DNA of 64,000 nt, from assembly GCA_964351985.1 (NCBI GenBank), contig CAYGPR010000011.1:30245-94244 (forward strand). Reading direction: 5' to 3'. Shown here in pieces: positions 26,134 to 34,241 of the stretch (positions are counted from its first letter, which is position 1; each line of letters begins with the position of its first letter). The translations under genes and the position numbers were made by a program. The DNA is from Meishania sp964351985. GTDB lineage: Bacteria > Bacteroidota > Bacteroidia > Flavobacteriales > Flavobacteriaceae. The notes under the pieces were generated by a model. The model did no database searches and was not told the DNA's origin. It was given only the letters and a program-made list of their open reading frames with translations.

Positions 26134-26244
26134 GTAAACTACTTCGGGGCGGCATTAAAAGGAAATAACCTTCACCATTTCGAAGTAAGCTTCGTGGCAT
26201 CGAACCCATTGGCGTAAATGAAGAGGTATTTGAAAGCCTTGGTA

Positions 26245-26490
26245 TCAAGCAACTTTTATCCTATTTCGTCGAACTGCAAAATGCAGGTGCTTTTTTACCG
26301 CTGACCTTCTTCTCTTGTGCAAAAGAGAAAGTTCTTTGCTCAACTTAAGATTATCTGGGAAAGAAGTATCTACCTTAACTATTGAATTTTCTGTTTCTTT
26401 TATAAGAATGACTTTTTCCGTAGCTGACCTTTGGGCTTGCGCCAATACGCCAAAAAACAACACTAAGATTAAAACAAAAATACTTCGCAT
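26245..26490 (-). CDS. Secreted basic peptide, diverged family copy E (81 aa)
   Basis: This is the most distant family member. The signal peptide is MRSIFVLILVLFFGVLAQAQ. The middle is unrelated in sequence to B-D, but the C-terminal block keeps the pattern (LSLLHKRRRSAVKKHLHF followed by AVRRNRIKVA): a leucine-x-x-leucine segment, a basic cluster, V-K-K-x-L-x-F, R/K-R-N-x-x-K, and a final alanine. It lacks the TATA-like palindrome of B-D. It sits on the minus strand like the others and faces the 397-aa lipoprotein gene. Confidence 0.7.
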   Translation of the reverse strand: MRSIFVLILVLFFGVLAQAQRSATEKVILIKETENSIVKVDTSFPDNLKLSKELSLLHKRRRSAVKKHLHFAVRRNRIKVA

Positions 26491-26795
26491 GGTAATAAGG
26501 TTTGGTCATAATATAACCTCGAACAACTCATTTCAAAGGGCGATTTTTCGGTAAAACGACTCATTTTCACGACAAAGCGTTTTAGTTTCGATGAATGGCA
26601 AATTTTTGTAGTCCAGAAAAAAAAGCTGTAAGAACCCTTAATCCAAGAAATCAAACCTTTAATCGGTACTTTCTGCCACTTGGATTTTTACTTCATAGTA
26701 AAGTCTACCGAAAATAGAAACGTTTGACGCCATCAAACTTTTTTAAAAGTACTTGTGTAAGTATTCGTAACTTTTACCCACTAAAAAAAGAAAAA
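26491..26795. other. 305-bp divergent intergenic region
   Basis: It separates peptide gene E from msrA. I find no ORF or strong hairpin. A stretch near 26613-26655 (an A-run followed by TTAATCCAAGAAATC) weakly resembles the distal box of the other peptide genes, about 20 bases nearer to its start codon than in copies A-D. Confidence 0.35.
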
Positions 26796-27479
26796 ATGAA
26801 GCTATTGAAAATTACAACACTGTCCTTATTGGCGTTTATTACCACAAGTTGTCAATCAAGAACAAAAGAATCCAACAAAGCCCAGAATTCGGAAATTCAA
26901 AAAGAAGAGATTGCCCCAACCCCCCAAGATTTAAGCCAATATGAAACTGCTTATTTTGCCAGTGGATGTTTTTGGTGCGTCGAAGCGATTTTCGAAAGTG
27001 TAAAAGGTGTCAAAGAAGTTGTTTCGGGGTATTCCGGTGGAACGGAAAAAAATCCAACCTATGAACAAGTAGGCGGTGGGCTTACTACGCATGCCGAAGC
27101 GGTGGAAGTCTATTACGACCCAAAGGAAATCTCTTTTACAAAACTTGTACAGGTGTTTTTTGGTTCCCACGACCCCACCAGTTTCAATAGACAGGGGCCC
27201 GATCGCGGTCCGCAGTACCGTTCAGTGGCATTCTACAAAAACCCTGAAGAAAAGAAAATCATCGAAGACTATATGAGTGCATTGCGTGAACAAAATGTCT
27301 ACGATGCGCCCATTGTTACCGAGGTGACTCCATTTGAAATTTTCTATGACGCCGAGGACTATCATCAGGACTATGAGCGGAAAAATCCGAATAATTCATA
27401 CATAAGAAATGTGTCCATCCCGAGGTTGAACCGTTTCAAAAAGAACTTTCCCGAGTATTTGAAGGAGGATGCACATTAG
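26796..27479 (+). CDS. msrA: Peptide methionine sulfoxide reductase MsrA (lipoprotein)
   Basis: The enzyme reduces the S-epimer of methionine sulfoxide in proteins. The catalytic motif GCFWC holds the nucleophile Cys58. Conserved VVSGYSGG, HAEAVEVYYDP, FGSHDPTSFNRQGPDRGPQYRS and FYDAEDYHQDY segments follow in the usual order. A lipobox (TTSCQ, Cys19) and a polar linker to about residue 45 place it in the periplasm, where it would repair exported proteins. The start is the ATG at 26796, directly before the signal sequence. It is monocistronic. Confidence 0.95.
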   Translation: MKLLKITTLSLLAFITTSCQSRTKESNKAQNSEIQKEEIAPTPQDLSQYETAYFASGCFWCVEAIFESVKGVKEVVSGYSGGTEKNPTYEQVGGGLTTHAEAVEVYYDPKEISFTKLVQVFFGSHDPTSFNRQGPDRGPQYRSVAFYKNPEEKKIIEDYMSALREQNVYDAPIVTEVTPFEIFYDAEDYHQDYERKNPNNSYIRNVSIPRLNRFKKNFPEYLKEDAH

Positions 27480-27576
27480 TGAAATGTAATTAGGTCGCCG
27501 ATGTTAAAATTTTGTAAACCTTATCCTAAAAAAAGATTCTTTGCCCTATCTTTAATTTAGAATTAATAGCATTACT

Positions 27577-30114
27577 ATGAAGAAAGCAGGCATTACTTTT
27601 ATACTTGGATGTATAGGGCTATGTTCCATTCTGGCCTTTACCACCTTATCACAAGAGCGGTTGCTACTAAAAAAGATTACCGAAAGACTCTTGGACTACA
27701 ACCGTAACCAGGCCCCTGAAAAAACATACCTACATACCGATAAGGACCTCTACACCAACGGAGAGACAATATGGTTCAAGACCTATTTGGTCGACGGCAT
27801 TTCGCACGGTCGTACCGCAAAAAGTAATGTGGTCTACGTAGAGCTGGTAAACAACCAAGATAGCATCGTGGCCCAGCGCAAACTCTTCGTCAATGAACTT
27901 GGAGCCTCCGGCGACATCGAAATCGACGAAACCATTCCCCAAGGGGATTACACCCTGCGCTCGTACACCAAATATATGCTCAATGAAGAGGAACCGGTCA
28001 TTTTCGAGAAAAACATACCCATCTTCGTACAAGAAGTGCGTAGCAATATGACCGCCGATCAGGTTCCGCTAACCAGATCGTTGCGCGGTTTCGAACGAAA
28101 TGCAACCAATGCCGATGCCATTTTTGGCAAACCCAACGTCAAGTTTTTCCCCGAAGGCGGAAATCTTGTGCAAGGGTTACCCGCTACCATGGGGTTGGAA
28201 GTTTTGGATGCCAAGGGCAACGGTATCGCACTTAAGGGAGCCATTAAAGACGAACAAGGTAACGTTATCGAACCTTTCGAAAGTCTGGAATTCGGTCTGG
28301 GAAGTGTAGGCTTCACGCCCCTGCCCGACACCGAATATTACGCCAGTGTGGTGTTCAATGGCGAAGAAGAGCGATTCCCGTTACCGAAGGCACTGCCCGA
28401 AGGGTACGTGCTCAGTTATAAGAATAGGGATGACCATGTGCTGGTTCAAGTGGCGAGCAATGAACCTGATGGGCTTGCAGGAACCATCTTGGTTGGGCAT
28501 TTAAGGGGCGACCTGATATTCAAGCGCATCGGACAGTCCGAGGACAACGATTCGTACGCTACGAAAATATATACCGATCAGCTGCAAGACGGCGTAGCAC
28601 AGTTCACGCTCTTCGCCCCCGACGGCGAGCCGGTGAGCGAGCGCTTGATCTTTATCGATGACCCCGACAATGATGCCTTACTGACCATTTCATCACCCGT
28701 GAAAGAATTCGGAAAACGAGAAAAGGTGGACTTGAACTTGGCCTTGACCGACGAAAAAGGCAAGCCTCTCAAAGGAGACTTCTCGATGGGCGTCGTGTCA
28801 AAAACGGGTAGCAACGTATCGACGACCAACATAAAAAGTTGGCTTCTGTTGGATTCAGATTTGGGAGGTACCGTTCAGAATCCCGATTACTTCTTTACCG
28901 ATGATTCGAAGGAGCGCAAATTTCTGTTGGACGCGCTTATGCTCACCCATGGTTGGAGGCGCTTCGTTTGGAAGGACATGCTCTCAAAAAACGTTAGTAA
29001 GGCCCCTACCTTCAACCCCGAAAAAGGCATTATGATCAATGGGCGCACCACGGCTTTCGGCCAACCGTTCAAAACAAGACAAACGGTCGCGACGCTCAAC
29101 ATCTACGGGCCCGACATCCTTAATGCGAAGAAAGAGACAACGCCCCAAGGAGCGTTCAGTTTCGGCCCCTTCTATTTTCAGGACAGCCTTGAAGCTACCG
29201 TAGAGGCCTACGACTCCTTGCCTAAATGGGAATACAAACGAAAGAACTTTTCCATCATCTTGGAAGATCAACGGCCCGAATTGCCTTCAACACTTAAGAA
29301 AACGGAGCGAACTGACCGCCGCACCATAGAACTGGCGCAAGAATACCTGAAGGAGGCCTACGTAAAAAAAGTGACCGACTTCAAGTACGACCCAACAAAA
29401 GTGACCCGGCTGGATGAAGTAGTTGTGTCTGAGAGAAAAAAATCTCGTAGGCAGATTATCAACGAGGAATACAATGCGCAATTAACTTCTTCCATATTCT
29501 CTAGACGCGTCTACAAAGATTCCATTCCTGGAAGTGAAACCTTCAGTGCCATGGACCTATTGGCAAGAATGCCAGGGGTTATTGTAACAGGTATTTATCC
29601 TAATCAAGGGGTGAGTCTTCCTGGCGGGCCTAAATCTGTTAATTCGGGATCAAACCCATTGGTACTCGTAGATGGCATCGCGACTGATCTATCCTTTCTG
29701 CAGCCCTTAAGGGCAACCGAAGTAGCTTTTATCGATGTGGTTTGGGGTTCCGATACGGCATTATGGGGTGCAAGGGGGGCGTCAGGCGTAATCGCGGTTT
29801 ATACCCATAGGGGTTCTAAATTTGACGCAGCCCCAGAAGAATACCCGGGCATCACCAAATTTAAAATACCCGGTTTCTACAAGGCGCGTGAATTCTACAC
29901 CCCCGATTATGTAAAGGAAGACCCCGAGAAACCCGATTACCGCACGACCCTTTTCTGGGAGCCCGAAGTAGCGTTGAACGACGAAGGAGAATCATCCGTG
30001 GCCTTCTACACGGGCGATCAAACCGGTAGCTATTGGGTCAAGGTAGAAGGTATTACCAGTGACGGAAGGCCCGTTACCGGTCTGTACGATATCGAAGTGT
30101 TGGAATCGAATTGA
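27577..30114 (+). CDS. Secreted MG2-like protein with TonB-plug domain
   Basis: This 845-residue exported protein has a signal peptide (about residues 1-26). An MG2 / alpha-2-macroglobulin-like beta domain begins at PEKTYLHTDKDLYTNGETIW (about 49-68), further beta-sandwich repeats follow, and then a TonB-receptor plug-like region: RLDEVVVSERKK, DLLARMPGVIV, NPLVLVDGIA, DVVWGSDTALWGARGASGVIAVYT (about 610-750). It ends in another beta domain. There is no outer-membrane barrel, so it is not a receptor itself; such proteins are common in Bacteroidota and may work with outer-membrane complexes. The plug segment (about 29410-29830) looks lower in GC than the flanks. Confidence 0.8.
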   Translation: MKKAGITFILGCIGLCSILAFTTLSQERLLLKKITERLLDYNRNQAPEKTYLHTDKDLYTNGETIWFKTYLVDGISHGRTAKSNVVYVELVNNQDSIVAQRKLFVNELGASGDIEIDETIPQGDYTLRSYTKYMLNEEEPVIFEKNIPIFVQEVRSNMTADQVPLTRSLRGFERNATNADAIFGKPNVKFFPEGGNLVQGLPATMGLEVLDAKGNGIALKGAIKDEQGNVIEPFESLEFGLGSVGFTPLPDTEYYASVVFNGEEERFPLPKALPEGYVLSYKNRDDHVLVQVASNEPDGLAGTILVGHLRGDLIFKRIGQSEDNDSYATKIYTDQLQDGVAQFTLFAPDGEPVSERLIFIDDPDNDALLTISSPVKEFGKREKVDLNLALTDEKGKPLKGDFSMGVVSKTGSNVSTTNIKSWLLLDSDLGGTVQNPDYFFTDDSKERKFLLDALMLTHGWRRFVWKDMLSKNVSKAPTFNPEKGIMINGRTTAFGQPFKTRQTVATLNIYGPDILNAKKETTPQGAFSFGPFYFQDSLEATVEAYDSLPKWEYKRKNFSIILEDQRPELPSTLKKTERTDRRTIELAQEYLKEAYVKKVTDFKYDPTKVTRLDEVVVSERKKSRRQIINEEYNAQLTSSIFSRRVYKDSIPGSETFSAMDLLARMPGVIVTGIYPNQGVSLPGGPKSVNSGSNPLVLVDGIATDLSFLQPLRATEVAFIDVVWGSDTALWGARGASGVIAVYTHRGSKFDAAPEEYPGITKFKIPGFYKAREFYTPDYVKEDPEKPDYRTTLFWEPEVALNDEGESSVAFYTGDQTGSYWVKVEGITSDGRPVTGLYDIEVLESN

Positions 30115-30136
30115 TACCAGGGCCTTGAATTATCAC

Positions 30137-30166
30137 AAAGCGACCTGAAATAGGTCGCTTTTTTAT
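30137..30166 (+). terminator. Rho-independent terminator
   Basis: A perfect stem AAAGCGACCT / AGGTCGCTTT (30137-30146, 30152-30161) with a 5-base loop is followed by a T-run, 23 bases after the stop of the MG2/TonB-plug gene. Confidence 0.9.
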
Positions 30167-30198
30167 TTGTAGATTTAGGGAGTAAATTTTTATATTTA
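30167..30198 (+). promoter_or_regulatory. Candidate promoter of the DUF1080 operon
   Basis: TTG (30167-30169) and TATATTTA (30191-30198, seven of eight matches) have a 21-base spacer and lie 13 bases before the start codon. Confidence 0.45.
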
Positions 30199-30211
30199 AA
30201 TACGGGCCTGT

Positions 30212-31585
30212 ATGAATTGCAAGAAACTATTCGCACTATCATGTATTACAATACTTTTAATAGGATGTGCCGAAACGAAAAAATACGATACCCCTTGGGT
30301 CGAAATTTTTGATGGAAAAACCCTCAACGGTTGGACCCAAAAAGGAGGCGAAGCCAACTACGAAGTCCGGGATGGAATGATCGTCGGATCCACCGTACAT
30401 GATACCCCGAATTCTTTTATGACCACCGATAAGATGTACGGTGACTTTATTCTCGAATTTGAATATAAGGTCGATTCTACCATGAATTCTGGGGTACAGA
30501 TACGTAGTAACAGCTATCCGCATTATAGGGATGGTCGCGTACACGGCTATCAAATAGAGATCGACCCGTCGGATCGTGCTTGGAGCGCCGGTATCTACGA
30601 TGAAGCGCGAAGAGGTTGGTTGAATCCGTTGACCGATAATCCGGAAGCGCAAAAGGCTTTTAAGCAAAATGATTGGAACCATTATCGGATCGAGGCGATC
30701 GGCGATACCATTCAAACCTGGATCAACGGTGTTCCGGCGGCTCACCTGATTGACGACAAAACCGATAGCGGTTTTATTGGCCTTCAGGTACATAGTATTC
30801 CCAAAGAAAATAAGGCGGGTACCGAAATCATTTGGAAAAACATTAAAATTCTGACGGATAGCCTTTCAAAATATTCAAAAGCCTCCCCTATTCCACCCAT
30901 AATTACTAAAAATAAATTGGGTGTTGATGAACAGAAGAACGGCTGGAGGATGCTATGGGATGGGGAAACGACCAATGGTTGGCGCGGTGCCCGATTGGAT
31001 GAGTTCCCCGAATCGGGTTGGGAAATTTCTGATGGAGTCTTGACCGTGTTACCCTCGGGAGGAGAAGAATCTGCCGCTGGCGGAGATATCGTAACCAAAG
31101 AATTGTACGGCGATTTCGAACTAAAGGTTGATTTCATGATTACCGAAGGCGCCAACAGCGGTATCAAATATTATGTGGATACCGATATCAACAAAGGTCC
31201 GGGATCTTCCATAGGACTGGAATATCAGATTTTGGACGATGAACGACATCCTGATGCAAAGGAGGGTGCTCAGGAAGGAAGCCGAACGGTCGCCTCACTC
31301 TATGACCTGATCCAAGCGAATCCGAACAAACCTATGAATCCACCAGGTGAATGGAACACCGCCCACATCATTTCAAGGGATAATCACGTAGAGCACTGGT
31401 TGAACGGCATGAAGGTTTTGGAATACGAACGAAAAAGTCCGGAATATCGAAAATTGGTTTCCGAAAGCAAATATGTAAAATGGCCGAATTTCGGGGAATC
31501 GGAACAAGGCCATATTCTATTACAAGATCATGGAGACAGAGTTTCCTTTAAAAATATAAAAATTCGACCAATCGTTAAAGAATAG
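30212..31585 (+). CDS. Lipoprotein with two DUF1080 (3-keto-disaccharide hydrolase) domains
   Basis: This 457-residue lipoprotein (lipobox Cys19) has two concanavalin-like DUF1080 domains in tandem. Domain 1 (about 30-215) starts with EIFDGKTLNGWTQKGGEANY; domain 2 (about 245-455) starts with WRMLWDGETTNGWRGARLDE. Both contain the GDFELKV-type strand and NSGVQ/NSGIKYY loop. Members of the family hydrolyse 3-keto-glycosides or bind sugars. Most proteins have one copy, so the doubling is notable. The next gene, a Tat-exported oxidoreductase, begins 3 bases after the stop, and such oxidoreductases can make 3-keto sugars; the pair probably acts on one oligosaccharide pathway. Confidence 0.87.
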   Translation: MNCKKLFALSCITILLIGCAETKKYDTPWVEIFDGKTLNGWTQKGGEANYEVRDGMIVGSTVHDTPNSFMTTDKMYGDFILEFEYKVDSTMNSGVQIRSNSYPHYRDGRVHGYQIEIDPSDRAWSAGIYDEARRGWLNPLTDNPEAQKAFKQNDWNHYRIEAIGDTIQTWINGVPAAHLIDDKTDSGFIGLQVHSIPKENKAGTEIIWKNIKILTDSLSKYSKASPIPPIITKNKLGVDEQKNGWRMLWDGETTNGWRGARLDEFPESGWEISDGVLTVLPSGGEESAAGGDIVTKELYGDFELKVDFMITEGANSGIKYYVDTDINKGPGSSIGLEYQILDDERHPDAKEGAQEGSRTVASLYDLIQANPNKPMNPPGEWNTAHIISRDNHVEHWLNGMKVLEYERKSPEYRKLVSESKYVKWPNFGESEQGHILLQDHGDRVSFKNIKIRPIVKE

Positions 31586-31588
31586 ACT

Positions 31589-32917
31589 ATGACCACAAGA
31601 CGTAATTTTATCAAAAAGACCTCAGCTGGCACTGCCGCCGTTACATTAGGCGGACTCGTACTTCCCAAATTTGGCTACAGCAGTATTTTAGGGTCGAACG
31701 ACCAGATCAACTGTGCCGTCATTGGTGTGCGTAGTCGCGCCAAGGCCCACGTCAAGGCCATTCATGCCGACCCCAATGCAAAAATTCTTTATAGCTGTGA
31801 CGTTGACGATGTCATTCTCGAAGAACACAATACCTGGTGCCAAGAAAATATTGGATATGTCCCGAAAGTTTTGAAGGACTTCCGCAAGGTTTTGGAAGAT
31901 AAGGATGTCGATGCCGTTTTCATTGCCACGCCCGAACATTGGCATGCGCCTATGGCCATTATGGCATTGCAGGCGGGCAAGCATGTGTATGTGGAAAAAC
32001 CCTGTAGCCATAACCCCCATGAAAATGTACTCTTGGTGGAGGCACAAAATAAGTACGGCAAAAAAGTACAGATGGGTAATCAGCAACGTTCGGCCAAAAC
32101 TTCGATTATGGCCATTGATGATATCCGAAACGGAATTATAGGCGATGTTTTTAAGGGAGAGGCTTATTATTCCAACAATCGTGGATCTATTGGTGTTGGT
32201 AAGAAAATCGATGTCCCAAAAACCTTGGATTGGGAGCTATGGCAAGGTCCTGCCCCGCGAAAGGAGTACAAAGACAACATTCACCCCTATAACTGGCATT
32301 GGTTCAGAAATTGGGGTACGGGCGAGATGCATAATAACGGTACCCACGAAGTCGATATCTGTCGCTGGGCCTTGGGAGTAGATCTACCAGAAAGTGTTAC
32401 TTCTTTCGGAGGAAAATATGCCTATGACGACGATTGGGAGTTTGTGGACAATCAACAAGTGACCTTTAAATATCCTGGGGATAAGTTCATTACCTGGACA
32501 GGCCACAGCCGAGGCTTAATCAAACCCGAACAACCTGGACGGGGCATCACCATTTACGGAAGTAAAGGTACCATCATGCTCGACCGTAACTTTTACAAAC
32601 TTTTTGATTTGGGTGGCGAACTGATAAAAGAAGAAAAAGAAGGTGCCGAAAGTGCCACCACGAATACTCGTGGCGAAGGTAGTTTGGATGTCAACCATGT
32701 TGCCAATTTCTTTGCAGGAATACGAAAAGACGAAAGTCTACAGGCCGATATCAACGATGCCAGTATCTCTACCATGCTCTGTCATCTGGGCAATATGGCA
32801 CAAGATGCGGGTGAAATGCTGAAGATAGATCAAGCTACGGGCAAGGTACTGAACAACGAAAAAGCAATGAAAAGCTGGAAGCGAGAGTATGAAAATGGAT
32901 GGGAACCTAAATTGTGA
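31589..32917 (+). CDS. Tat-exported Gfo/Idh/MocA oxidoreductase
   Basis: This 442-residue protein has a Tat leader (RRNFIKK at 4-10, hydrophobic stretch to about residue 30). The nucleotide-binding strand is CAVIGVRSRAKAHVKA, the EKP motif is in VYVEKPCSHNPHENV, and a large C-terminal sheet domain contains GTGEMHNNGTHEVDICRWALG, whose histidines line the active site. It begins 3 bases after the DUF1080 gene and is surely cotranscribed. Exported members of this group are known to convert glycosides or alter sugars with bound NAD(P). The partner DUF1080 lipoprotein would hydrolyse the product. Confidence 0.88.
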   Translation: MTTRRNFIKKTSAGTAAVTLGGLVLPKFGYSSILGSNDQINCAVIGVRSRAKAHVKAIHADPNAKILYSCDVDDVILEEHNTWCQENIGYVPKVLKDFRKVLEDKDVDAVFIATPEHWHAPMAIMALQAGKHVYVEKPCSHNPHENVLLVEAQNKYGKKVQMGNQQRSAKTSIMAIDDIRNGIIGDVFKGEAYYSNNRGSIGVGKKIDVPKTLDWELWQGPAPRKEYKDNIHPYNWHWFRNWGTGEMHNNGTHEVDICRWALGVDLPESVTSFGGKYAYDDDWEFVDNQQVTFKYPGDKFITWTGHSRGLIKPEQPGRGITIYGSKGTIMLDRNFYKLFDLGGELIKEEKEGAESATTNTRGEGSLDVNHVANFFAGIRKDESLQADINDASISTMLCHLGNMAQDAGEMLKIDQATGKVLNNEKAMKSWKREYENGWEPKL

Positions 32918-32966
32918 GTATTCAGTTCACAGCAGCAGTTAGCAGTCAGTAGTTAAAACCTATGTA

Positions 32967-33010
32967 GAGACGGAATGTGTTCGGTCTTGTGCATACCGTC
33001 TCCATTTTCC
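32967..33010 (+). terminator. Probable terminator hairpin
   Basis: GAGACGG (32967-32973) and CCGTCTC (32996-33002) form a 7-base stem with a 22-base loop, followed by a short T-rich stretch. It lies about 50 bases after the oxidoreductase stop. Confidence 0.45.
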
Positions 33011-33034
33011 AATTCGGATTTAATTAATTAGTAA

Positions 33035-34231
33035 ATGAAAAGAAGAGATTTTGTAATCAAAGGCGGATTGGCAACTACGGCGATCGCAACATCCCATTTG
33101 GCGCTAAGCCATATTCCCAAATCAAAAAATGATATTGATGCCATCAACATTGGTGTTATCGGCGCGGGAGACCGTGGCGGCGGGTTGATTCCCTTTATAA
33201 ATAAAATAGAAAATCTGAAGGTTATAGCGTGTTGTGATATTCTTCCTTTTCGTTTGGAAGGCGGTTTGAACAAAGTCGATGGCCAAGCTGAGGGTTATAA
33301 GGACTATCGCAAACTTCTCGAAAATACTGATATCGATGCCGTATTGATTGCCACTCCCTTCAACACCCACTCCAAAATCGCCATGGACGCTCTTGATGTA
33401 GGCAAACATGTGTATTGCGAAAAGACCATGGCCAAAGGATTCGACGGAATTGGAAATCTAGTGGGCAAGGTAAAAACATCTGATAAAATATTTCAGACCG
33501 GTCATCAATACCACAGTTCAAGACTATACACGCATGTAGTAGATTTGATACGCAACGGAAAAATCGGTAAAATAACGGCCTTCGAATGTCAATGGAACCG
33601 TAACGGTGATTGGCGGCGACCCGTGCCCGATCCTAAATTGGAACGGAACATCAACTGGCGTATGTACCGCGAATTTTCAGGGGGATTGGTGGCCGAACTC
33701 TGCTCCCACCAAATCGATTTTGTCAATTGGGTGACCGAGAGCGTACCGGAAAAGGTCATGGGCGTTGGCGGTATCGATTACTGGAAAGATGGTCGTGAGA
33801 CGTATGACAATGTACATCTACTCTATAGTTACCCGAATGGAATCAAGGCTAAATTCACTTGCCTTACGAGCAACGCCATGGACGATTATCAAATTAAGGT
33901 CATGGGCGATAAGGGTACGATTATTCTTGATTATACCAAAGCTTGGTTTTATCCCGAAGGAAAAGAAAACAAACAAATGGGCAATGTTGACGGGGTTGCC
34001 GGGGCAACGGTAAAATGGGATCAAGGCAAGGGAATTCCTATCGAAGTAGCGCATGAAGATCCGAGCAAGCAGGCACTACTTGATTTTCGGGACAGTGTTC
34101 TGAACAATACCGAACCGATCTCCAATATCGTTTCGGGCGCTAAAGCCGCAGCCTGTGTTCAAATGGGACTCGATGCCATGCATCATGATAAAATCGTGCG
34201 TTGGAATTCAGATTTGGGTCTGGAAAGTTAG
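33035..34231 (+). CDS. Tat-exported Gfo/Idh/MocA oxidoreductase
   Basis: This is the third member of the family in the window, 398 residues. The leader begins MKRRDFVIKGG with twin Arg at residues 3-4. The Rossmann loop is GVIGAGDRGGG (about 40-50), and the catalytic lysine lies in VYCEKTMAKG, where the usual EKP reads EKT. The barrel-side motif GGLVAELCSHQIDFVNWVTE carries the histidine. It is separated from the previous oxidoreductase by a likely terminator, so it may have its own transcript. The substrate is unknown. Confidence 0.86.
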   Translation: MKRRDFVIKGGLATTAIATSHLALSHIPKSKNDIDAINIGVIGAGDRGGGLIPFINKIENLKVIACCDILPFRLEGGLNKVDGQAEGYKDYRKLLENTDIDAVLIATPFNTHSKIAMDALDVGKHVYCEKTMAKGFDGIGNLVGKVKTSDKIFQTGHQYHSSRLYTHVVDLIRNGKIGKITAFECQWNRNGDWRRPVPDPKLERNINWRMYREFSGGLVAELCSHQIDFVNWVTESVPEKVMGVGGIDYWKDGRETYDNVHLLYSYPNGIKAKFTCLTSNAMDDYQIKVMGDKGTIILDYTKAWFYPEGKENKQMGNVDGVAGATVKWDQGKGIPIEVAHEDPSKQALLDFRDSVLNNTEPISNIVSGAKAAACVQMGLDAMHHDKIVRWNSDLGLES

Positions 34232-34241
34232 AGGCAAAAAA

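Noticed and set aside
30212..34231. Polysaccharide utilisation locus
   Set aside because: There is no SusC/SusD pair nearby; only single exported sugar-active genes are present.
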